25,496 nt of DNA from Dehalococcoidales bacterium. GTDB lineage: Bacteria; Chloroflexota; Dehalococcoidia; Dehalococcoidales; UBA3254. How positions within the stretch are numbered: the stretch's first letter is position 1; each line of letters opens with the position of its first letter. The notes below the pieces were generated by a model. The model ran no database searches. It saw only the letters and a list, made by a program, of their open reading frames with translations, and was not told the DNA's origin. The translations under genes and the position numbers were made by a program. Shown here in pieces: positions 7,485-14,669 of this stretch. The stretch lies in assembly GCA_016926695.1 (NCBI GenBank), contig JAFGOB010000172.1:1-25496 (forward strand). The letters are read 5' to 3'.

Positions 7485-8693
7485 ATGGAACCCGATATTC
7501 GCGCCGCCAGACCGGAAGAAATGGAGGAGTTCGCCCGCTGCGCCCGTACAGGCTTCGGCCTGCCCGGTGATTTCAACATTAACCTGAAACCGGAATGGAC
7601 GCTTTGCGCCTTTGCCGGCAGTAAATTAGCCACATCTTACGCGGCCTGGCCGCTGACGATGTACTTCGGCGAAACGCAGGTCCCGGTAGCCGGTGTGACC
7701 ATGGTTTCCACATTCCCGGTCTACCGCCGGAATAATTACCTGCGTAAGGTTACCGAGGCCCATTTCAGCCACTTGCACGAGCGGCAGGAACAGTCTATTA
7801 CCGCCCTCCTGCCTTCAATGGCTGCTATCTACCAGAGGTACGGTTACGGAGTAGTATCATCGCGCAACAGATACTCAATCGAACCAAGGCAAGTGCGGTT
7901 TGCTTTCGACCTGCCGGAATCAGGAGATTTTCATGAAGCCGGTGACAAGGAACTTGGGACCATGCTGGAGCTTTACCGGCATTTCGCCTCCACGAAGATA
8001 GGCTATCTGCGGCGCGGAGAACGGATGCAGGTGGCGCCGGGCGCTGTTTTCAATGTTTTGAACTCCATGCCTCCGGCCCTCCCCGCTGTCAGGCTAATTT
8101 TCCGCCAGGCCGGTAAACCCCAGGGATATATTATCTACAGCATCACACGGGATGCCAGCCGTGACCCCATGGGACAGAAACTTATGATACAGGACCTGGT
8201 CTGGCTGACTCCGGCAGCCTACCATTCCATCTGGAGGCTGCTGTCCAACATGGACCTTGTTTCCTCTATTGAATGGGGAAAAGTCCCGCCGGACGACCCT
8301 TTGCCGCATTTGCTGCTTGAACCCAGAAAAATAAACATAACCTCCGCTGACGGCTTGATGGCCCGCATAGTGGATATCGAGTCCGCGCTGCCCCAGAGGA
8401 TTTACAACGGCGAAGCTGATCTGACCTTTGAGGTCATCGATGATCTCTGCGAGTGGAACCGCGGTACCTGGAAAATGAGTATCTCTCCCTATGGCAATCA
8501 GGTCGCCCGCACCGCTCTGGAAGCCCAGATCAGGATGCCGGTTTCCACCCTTGCCATGTTGATTTTCGGGCAAATCAGCGCCTCCCGTGCCGCCGCCATG
8601 GGACGCCTGGATGAAATTATTCCCGGTTCGGCATACCTGTGGGACGGCGTTATGAGGACTTCATCGCCTCCCTTCTGCGCCGATATTTTTTAA
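7485..8693 (+). CDS. Eis-like GNAT N-acetyltransferase with SCP2-like C-terminal domain
   Basis: A 402-residue protein of the Eis/COG4552 type: an N-terminal GNAT domain (about 3-130), a second degenerate GNAT domain, and an SCP2-like C-terminal domain (about 295-402). Acetyl-CoA-binding features include VAGVTMVSTFPVYRRNNYLR (68-87), and the GYG at 120-122 carries the tyrosine matching Eis Tyr126, the proposed general acid. In Mycobacterium tuberculosis Eis (also 402 residues) the C-terminal carboxylate of Phe402 takes part in catalysis; this protein likewise ends in Phe at residue 402. Eis enzymes acetylate amines, including aminoglycosides and lysines; the natural substrate here is unknown. 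A methyltransferase follows 24 bp downstream, probably in the same operon. The start has GTGAGG upstream. Confidence 0.9.
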   Translation: MEPDIRAARPEEMEEFARCARTGFGLPGDFNINLKPEWTLCAFAGSKLATSYAAWPLTMYFGETQVPVAGVTMVSTFPVYRRNNYLRKVTEAHFSHLHERQEQSITALLPSMAAIYQRYGYGVVSSRNRYSIEPRQVRFAFDLPESGDFHEAGDKELGTMLELYRHFASTKIGYLRRGERMQVAPGAVFNVLNSMPPALPAVRLIFRQAGKPQGYIIYSITRDASRDPMGQKLMIQDLVWLTPAAYHSIWRLLSNMDLVSSIEWGKVPPDDPLPHLLLEPRKINITSADGLMARIVDIESALPQRIYNGEADLTFEVIDDLCEWNRGTWKMSISPYGNQVARTALEAQIRMPVSTLAMLIFGQISASRAAAMGRLDEIIPGSAYLWDGVMRTSSPPFCADIF

Positions 8694-8717
8694 CCCATTA
8701 TCAACGAGGAGACTGAT

Positions 8718-9572
8718 ATGTCCGATCCTGTCCTCCGGACGGATGTTTTGCATCCCTGCGCGGACGAAGCTCTTGAAATCTGGGCCGTCATGGTCAGGGC
8801 CAACAGGGAACAGGCTGAGCGTTTCCGAGAAAAGCCGGAAACGTCCGATTTTTATGCCCCCACTGCCTCCATCTTCAGGTTCGGTCCCGGACGGAACAAG
8901 GATGCCGCGTTGGATATTTTACGTTCGCTGGCAAGGCTGGGCGATACCTGGATCGATATCGGAGCCGGCGGCGGCAGCTACGCTTTGCCCCTGGCATCGT
9001 TAATTAAAGAGGTAATCGCCGTCGAACCTTCTTCCGCCATGCGTTCAGTCCTGTATCAGGGTATAAGTGAAAACGGCATACGTAATATTACCGTACTGGA
9101 AGACCGCTGGCCTTTTAAAGATCCTCCCTCCTCCGACGTCGCCCTCATGGCTCATGTCGGTTACGATATCGAAGAGATAGGTCCCTTCCTGTCATCCATG
9201 GAAGCCTCTGCCCGGCGGCTTTGCGTGGCAGTCTTGTCGGACAGAATATCGCCATCCACTGCCGAACGCTTCTGGCCGGAAATACACGGAGAAAAGCGTA
9301 ATCCTCTGCCGTCCCTGCGCGAGTTCCTGTTCCTGCAAATAGCGCGGGGATATCTATGCGAAGTGCGCCTTGTTACACAGCCCGCGCCGCTTCGTAAAGA
9401 CCGGGAGATGCTGATGGCCTTTCTCCGCCAGCAGCTTTTTATCGAGCCCGGAGGAACCAAAGACCGTAAACTGATCCGTCTTGTCGAACGTGAAATGAAA
9501 GAAAAAGACGGCCGCTCATTGCTGACCTCGGGTCCCGGAATAATAGGAATCATATCCTGGCAGCCGCGATAA
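8718..9572 (+). CDS. Class I SAM-dependent methyltransferase
   Basis: A 284-residue protein with the class I methyltransferase nucleotide-binding motif TWIDIGAGGGSYALPLA (about residues 77-93), followed by the acidic end of beta-2 in VIAVEPSS, whose Glu would bind the SAM ribose. The part after beta-4 (LMAHVGYDIEEIGPFL) matches the usual post-motif arrangement. The C-terminal half is not assignable to a substrate group. An MRxNR-like N-terminal helix precedes the fold. It follows the Eis-like gene by 24 bp with a GAGGAG ribosome-binding site, so the pair probably forms a two-gene operon, perhaps for modifying a small molecule. Confidence 0.88.
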   Translation: MSDPVLRTDVLHPCADEALEIWAVMVRANREQAERFREKPETSDFYAPTASIFRFGPGRNKDAALDILRSLARLGDTWIDIGAGGGSYALPLASLIKEVIAVEPSSAMRSVLYQGISENGIRNITVLEDRWPFKDPPSSDVALMAHVGYDIEEIGPFLSSMEASARRLCVAVLSDRISPSTAERFWPEIHGEKRNPLPSLREFLFLQIARGYLCEVRLVTQPAPLRKDREMLMAFLRQQLFIEPGGTKDRKLIRLVEREMKEKDGRSLLTSGPGIIGIISWQPR

Positions 9573-9760
9573 CCAGCGAAGTGCCAGTCAATTAAGTATA
9601 TAGTATTCAACGTGCTTTTAGCTTTTAACTACTGTAAAGCTGTTTATGAGGCACCACACTGGCAGGATGTAAAAATTGCCCTTATTCTATAGTCGTAGTA
9701 TGCTTAATAATTAGGTAATTTGATGTTGTTGACAGAGGAGTTCGCTGCCAGGAATATGTT

Positions 9761-11953
9761 ATGAAACTGGGAACCAGGATCATCATAGTAATTATAAGTA
9801 CCACGCTCTGTCTCTGTGCCGTCCTTTTTGTTACGCTTAACTGGGCCTTGAACCACAATTACGAACAGCTTGAGAACAACCAGATGAAAGAGGACCTCAA
9901 GCGCATCCAATATGCCATTGAAAACGAGGAAATTTCAGTCAGCAATATGAGCGCCAGTTGGGCAGCGTGGGATGAGACCTATCAATTTGCGGAAAACGGC
10001 AACCAGGACTACATCGACAACAATTTTTCAGATGATACCTTTATTATAGAGGATATCAATGTCTATGCTATTATAAACACATCAGGAGAACCGGTCTATA
10101 TCGGAAGCTACGACATAGAAGATAACCGGCGTCTGGTCGTTTCCGAACAGACCCGTGAAGTCCTGACAGACACCTATCTGCTTGCGCGAGATGAAGAAAA
10201 GGGGAAAATCGGTATAGTCCGTACAGGTGAAGGACCGCTGCTGATAGGCACCAATCCTATACTGACGAGCAAGGGCCAAGGCCCGCTGCGCGGGACCCTG
10301 ATTACCGGCAGGTACCTCGACCGGAGACTTCTGGCGAAAATAAGCTATATTACCAAACTGGAAATCACGATTGAATCCCTGGAGGAATTTGCGGCAGCCG
10401 GGCAGGCTGGCATCATGCCGCCGCTTTCGCCGGATCATACGGTTTACATACAACCTCTCGATTCAGATACGCTGGCCGGATACAGTCTCCTTACGGATAT
10501 CCATGGTAGGCCTTACCTGGTCATCGGGACACAGACGGCCAGGGACATCTTCTCCCAGGGCAGAGTGACCTTTACCTGGCTTTACGCCAGCATAGCCGTT
10601 GTAGCCGTTCTTATTATCCTGGTTAACCTCCATTTCCTGTACAGCATGGTACTTCAGCGCCTGCGGATACTGGGCAGATTCGCCAGCAGGATATCCAGGT
10701 CAGGCGATTTTTCAGAGCGCGTTTCTTTGAAAGGGCAGGACGAGCTTAAAGACCTGGGCGATCATATTAACGCCATGATCGACAGGCTTTCAAAGGCCAA
10801 CGAGCAAGTGCTGGAAAGTGAAAATAAGTACTCCACTCTGGTCGAGAACAGCAGCGACGGAATCATCATTATTTCAAATAGCCTCATAACCTATGCCAAT
10901 AACAGGGTTTTACAATTGCTGGGCATGTCCAGAGAGGAATTAATCGGCAGCAGGTCCGACAGCACTGTCGCCCCGCCTTACCGCGATATTGTCAATTCAC
11001 GATATCGAAACAGGATAAAAGGCCTTCCCGCGGAAGAATCCTACGAGATTGAAATCATAACTAAAAACGGCGCGAATATCCCCGTCGAGATAAGCGCCGG
11101 GCTGATCAAGCTGAACCAGCAGGTCTGTGTGATGATTGTAATGAGAGATATTTCCGAACGTAAAAAGGCGGAGAAAGTCCAGGAGGAATTGCTGCTGAAA
11201 GAAAAGGCCATCCGGCAGAACCTGGAAGAAGAAGCCAGGACACGCTCCCAGTTCATCAATGTCCTAGCGCATGAACTCAGGACCCCCCTGACGCCCATTC
11301 TGGCTTCACTGGAAATGGCACGCGATTCCCTGTCGTCCAATCCGGGATATGTTCAGTATAAACTGGTTAAAAATGCGCTGGATGGAGCCGTGACGCTGCG
11401 CGAAAGGCTGGAAGAGCTTCTGGACCTGGCCCGTTTCAGCCGCGGAGTGTTCACACTGACACCGAAAGAGATAGAAACCGGGGAATTTATCAAAGCCGTT
11501 ATCCAGCGCTTCGCCCCTACCCTGAAAGAAAAAAACCAGCATCTAACTCTTGACCTTCCCGGCTCGCTGCCAGCGATGACAGCCGATCCTTCACGTCTGG
11601 AACAGGTGATAGTCAATCTGCTTTCCAATGCCGGCAAGTACAGCCCGGAAGACTCCGAAATCACGGTCCGTGCCTCAGCGGTGCCCGAAGGTATTATGGT
11701 AGAGGTTGTTGACCAGGGCGAAGGTATCCTCCGGGAAGATGTGGAGAAAATATTTACCCCCTATTACCGTGTCAGCCAGACCTCTCAAAAAGTCACCGGC
11801 ATCGGCCTGGGCCTGGCGGTCTGCAAGCAGATCATAGAAGCGCATAAAGGTCGCATCTGGGTTGAGAGCGAACCCGGCCAGGGCAGCACCTTCAGGTTTA
11901 TTGTACCGCTCAATTTCCAGCCTTCCGGTGAGACCACGCCTCAAACGGATTGA
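9761..11953 (+). CDS. Membrane sensor histidine kinase (CHASE4-HAMP-PAS-HisKA-HATPase)
   Basis: A 730-residue sensor kinase. TM1 is at about 6-29. The extracytoplasmic CHASE4-like domain spans about 35-265, with the WAAWDETYQF signature near 67-76. TM2 lies at about 271-297, then HAMP (about 298-345), PAS (about 352-468, ending in MRDISERKKAE), a short coiled coil, and HisKA with the phosphoacceptor His504 (LAHELRTP). The HATPase domain has its N box at Asn623 (NLLSNAGKYS), G1 DQGEGI (651-656) and G2 GIGLGL (680-685). All catalytic motifs are intact. The ligand is unknown. No response regulator is adjacent, so it is an orphan kinase here. The ribosome-binding site is modest (CAGGA). It is probably transcribed alone, with a 118-bp gap before the DUF2723 gene. 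Confidence 0.95.
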   Translation: MKLGTRIIIVIISTTLCLCAVLFVTLNWALNHNYEQLENNQMKEDLKRIQYAIENEEISVSNMSASWAAWDETYQFAENGNQDYIDNNFSDDTFIIEDINVYAIINTSGEPVYIGSYDIEDNRRLVVSEQTREVLTDTYLLARDEEKGKIGIVRTGEGPLLIGTNPILTSKGQGPLRGTLITGRYLDRRLLAKISYITKLEITIESLEEFAAAGQAGIMPPLSPDHTVYIQPLDSDTLAGYSLLTDIHGRPYLVIGTQTARDIFSQGRVTFTWLYASIAVVAVLIILVNLHFLYSMVLQRLRILGRFASRISRSGDFSERVSLKGQDELKDLGDHINAMIDRLSKANEQVLESENKYSTLVENSSDGIIIISNSLITYANNRVLQLLGMSREELIGSRSDSTVAPPYRDIVNSRYRNRIKGLPAEESYEIEIITKNGANIPVEISAGLIKLNQQVCVMIVMRDISERKKAEKVQEELLLKEKAIRQNLEEEARTRSQFINVLAHELRTPLTPILASLEMARDSLSSNPGYVQYKLVKNALDGAVTLRERLEELLDLARFSRGVFTLTPKEIETGEFIKAVIQRFAPTLKEKNQHLTLDLPGSLPAMTADPSRLEQVIVNLLSNAGKYSPEDSEITVRASAVPEGIMVEVVDQGEGILREDVEKIFTPYYRVSQTSQKVTGIGLGLAVCKQIIEAHKGRIWVESEPGQGSTFRFIVPLNFQPSGETTPQTD

Positions 11954-11984
11954 GTACCTCTCAGGAGCATAGGGGTATTACAAA

Positions 11985-12018
11985 GGGACTACCAACCAGT
12001 CCCCTCGCTATTGATTTT
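11985..12018 (+). terminator. Weak candidate terminator after the histidine kinase
   Basis: A 6-bp stem GGGACT (11985-11990) and AGTCCC (11998-12003) with a 7-nt loop. A T-run (12014-12018) follows only after about 10 nt, so termination would be inefficient at best. Confidence 0.3.
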
Positions 12019-12071
12019 TACAGGCCTGAAGTCATATCCTTAAAATACGTAAATATTCCGGGAGCACAGCA

Positions 12072-14210
12072 ATGAGTCCGAAAAAACGCAGGCGACCTCG
12101 CATACCTCAACCGTTAGAGACTAAAGGTGCTGAAAAAACTTTAACGGCGCCGCCGCATGAAAAGACACCCCTGCGCGAACGCCGGCTTGAACTGGGCATA
12201 CCCCTTTTCCTGGGGCTGGCATTCTTCGTCCTCTATGTTGTGACCGCATCCCGCTCGGTACCACCCGGCGACAGCGGGGAACTGATCACCGCCGCCTGGA
12301 CCATGGGCGTAGCCCATCAACCCGGATATCCTACCTTCACCCTGTTAAGCCGCCTGGCGGGATTCTTCCCCGTCGGAAACCCGGCCTTCCGCATGAACCT
12401 TCTCTCGGCTTTCCTGGATGCCGCGGCGCTCGGGATACTCTGCTGGGGCATTTTACGCTTTCTGCGAACGGGACATGACAAAATTCAAACCGGATTCGCC
12501 CGGCTGGTCCCGGCAGCCGGGGCTATTGCCGGTGCGGGCCTTCTGGGCGTATCCAGCGTCTTCTGGCTGTATTCCACTTTCGCGGAAGTATTCGCGCTCA
12601 ACAACCTCTTCGCCGCTATCACCCTGGTACTGTTGCTGGAATGGGTAAGACATCCGGAACATAATAAGTGCCTTTATCTAGGCGGACTCTTCTCCGGACT
12701 GGCCATGACCAACCAGCATACCTTCGTCCTGCTGGCCCCCTGTTTATTGATCCTGGTGGCTGGAGGCATCCTGCGCTGGCGCAGTGCCATAAAGGCAGGA
12801 TCGATCGAGGGGAAAAGCAAAAGAAAAGACCCGGGCTGGCGTCTGCCCGATATCGGCATCACGGCCGGTCTTTTCATCCTGGGCCTGCTGCCGTACATTT
12901 ATCTGCCCGTGGCAGCCTCTGCCGACCCGCAGTTGAACTGGGGCGATCCGAGCACCTTCAGCAACTTCTGGCAGACAATCACGCGCTCCGATTACGGCAC
13001 GTTCAGCTTCACCGCCAACAGCCCCCAGGGCAACCCGGGCCAGCAGCTTTATTACATGGGCCGCTATTTTCTTCAGAGCTTTTCGGCGGCGGGTATCCTG
13101 CTGGCTGTAACGGGGCTGGTCTGGTTCGCTAAATACCGGCGACTGGAGGGTATATGCATCTTCCTGGCCTTCCTTTTTAGCGGTCCGGTATTCGCTATAT
13201 TCGCCAATCCTCAACTGGATGTCCCCCTGACACTGGGCGTATTCGAGCGTTTTTATATCCTTCCCGGCATACCCCTGGCCTTTTTTATTACCGCCGGGGC
13301 TTACTGGTTGATCGAGCTGGCTGTAAAAGCAACGGACAAGCTCAGGTCAGCTACAGCGCCGAAACTGGCAATCACGGCTGGGACAGCCTTAGCTGCGGCC
13401 ATGGTGATAATAATGGGCGCCGTTCATTTTCCCACCATCAGCATCAGCAACAACCGTGTGGTGGAAAATTACGGCAAAGACCTGCTGGAACCGCTTGAGT
13501 CGGAGGCCATGCTGATCATGAGCCAGGACTACAACGGCAGCGCCGTAATGTATACGCAGTTTGTGGCCGGCGTCCGTCCCGACGTAGTAGCCCTCCATTC
13601 AGAGCTGCTTAAAGCTACCTGGTACGTTGAACAGCAGCGCCGCCAGCACCCGGAAATTACGATCCCTTTTAAAAGTTACACCGAAGGCAGGAACAACTCG
13701 CTGGCCGATTTGATCGAGGCCAACATCGGGCAGCGGCCTGTTTACGCCGCCGGGAACTTCAACGAGGACCTCTCCGGGGACTATGACGTACAATACTGGG
13801 GACTTGCCCGCCGGTTCGTGTCAAAAGGGGAAGAGACGGACAGTTTTGCCCTCATGCGGACGGAGTACCCCCGTTTTTCCGGTCTCAGCTTCCCGTCCGA
13901 AGTCTACCCCGCTAAGTACTGGGAATCCGTAATTGCCGAACAGTACGGACAGACCGCCTTCATTATTGCCCTGGCCCGCAGCCAGCATGAACCACAGCCG
14001 GATGCGGCCGACGTTGAGCGACTGTACCGTATAGCCATCCTCCAGAACCCGATTAACCCGGGCGCCTATAAAAACCTGGGAATATTGCTATGGAGGAACG
14101 GCGGATCACACTCCGAGATCATTGAGCTCTGGGAGAAGTATCTGCAAATGGTACCCGACGACCCGAACCGGGCCGAACTGGAGCAGGTAATGTCCGGTTT
14201 GAAGGGATAA
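12072..14210 (+). CDS. DUF2723 multi-spanning membrane glycosyltransferase-like protein
   Basis: A 712-residue membrane protein. A basic, probably cytoplasmic N-terminus (1-38) is followed by about a dozen hydrophobic segments to roughly residue 455, then a soluble C-terminal part. The DUF2723 hallmark PPGDSGEL (64-71) lies in the first extracytoplasmic loop with a DE/DS-type acidic centre, followed by AHQPGYP (81-87). This arrangement is shared with GT-C glycosyltransferases such as the TMEM260 O-mannosyltransferases, so lipid-linked sugar transfer onto proteins or glycans outside the membrane is likely by analogy. The last ~60 residues (NPINPGAYKNLGILLWRNG) resemble a TPR repeat. The start is ATG 12072 with GGGAG at 12059-12063. 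It ends convergently with the minus-strand 119-residue gene. Confidence 0.88.
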   Translation: MSPKKRRRPRIPQPLETKGAEKTLTAPPHEKTPLRERRLELGIPLFLGLAFFVLYVVTASRSVPPGDSGELITAAWTMGVAHQPGYPTFTLLSRLAGFFPVGNPAFRMNLLSAFLDAAALGILCWGILRFLRTGHDKIQTGFARLVPAAGAIAGAGLLGVSSVFWLYSTFAEVFALNNLFAAITLVLLLEWVRHPEHNKCLYLGGLFSGLAMTNQHTFVLLAPCLLILVAGGILRWRSAIKAGSIEGKSKRKDPGWRLPDIGITAGLFILGLLPYIYLPVAASADPQLNWGDPSTFSNFWQTITRSDYGTFSFTANSPQGNPGQQLYYMGRYFLQSFSAAGILLAVTGLVWFAKYRRLEGICIFLAFLFSGPVFAIFANPQLDVPLTLGVFERFYILPGIPLAFFITAGAYWLIELAVKATDKLRSATAPKLAITAGTALAAAMVIIMGAVHFPTISISNNRVVENYGKDLLEPLESEAMLIMSQDYNGSAVMYTQFVAGVRPDVVALHSELLKATWYVEQQRRQHPEITIPFKSYTEGRNNSLADLIEANIGQRPVYAAGNFNEDLSGDYDVQYWGLARRFVSKGEETDSFALMRTEYPRFSGLSFPSEVYPAKYWESVIAEQYGQTAFIIALARSQHEPQPDAADVERLYRIAILQNPINPGAYKNLGILLWRNGGSHSEIIELWEKYLQMVPDDPNRAELEQVMSGLKG

Positions 14211-14294
14211 CAGCAACTGTATTTCCTCGATGCAGCCGCTTTCAGGGACGTCTCCAGGGTAAAAAGCCGGCCGAAAATGGAGTTTGCCGACGGA

Positions 14295-14654
14295 TCAGGA
14301 CTGTTCCTGGCTTTCCAGTCCGGCTATCTCGAGCAAACGCGGGCGCTCCCCTTCGTCCACAGTCCTGGAATAGAACCCCCCGTACTGGTGGGCGACGAGT
14401 AAAGTTTGCTCCGCTCCGATATTGCCCAGAATGCGCTCTCCGCGGTAAAAATTAAGCCTCAGGTTTGTAACCGGAACCCCTTTATCCGGCACCGTCCACC
14501 CGCCGCTGTGTCGCTTGAGATAGTCCAGAATGGCGGCTATGATACCCGCATCACTTATGGTTGCGACGGTCCGGTTCAGATTGGTAGTCACCACGATCCG
14601 GTCGGCGGCCTCAAGATCGTTGAAATATATCTCTACTGAATGCTGCTTTTTCAT
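14295..14654 (-). CDS. Protein of unknown family downstream of the DUF4157 gene (possible partner or immunity protein)
   Basis: A 119-residue protein I do not recognise. It has a basic MKKQHSVEIYF start, an alternating beta-type pattern (RIVVTTNLNRTVATISD), one predicted helix (IIAAILDYLKRH), then more beta-like segments with GERILGNIGAEQTLLVAH and YGGFYSRTVDE. No signal peptide, membrane segment or metal motif is seen. It starts 15 bp after the stop of the 889-residue DUF4157 protein on the same strand, with only a weak ribosome-binding site, so it is probably translated by coupling. Small proteins directly after toxin-like genes are often immunity proteins or chaperones; that role is inference from position only. 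Confidence 0.65.
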   Translation of the reverse strand: MKKQHSVEIYFNDLEAADRIVVTTNLNRTVATISDAGIIAAILDYLKRHSGGWTVPDKGVPVTNLRLNFYRGERILGNIGAEQTLLVAHQYGGFYSRTVDEGERPRLLEIAGLESQEQS

Positions 14655-14669
14655 GGATTTTTGTTTTCT

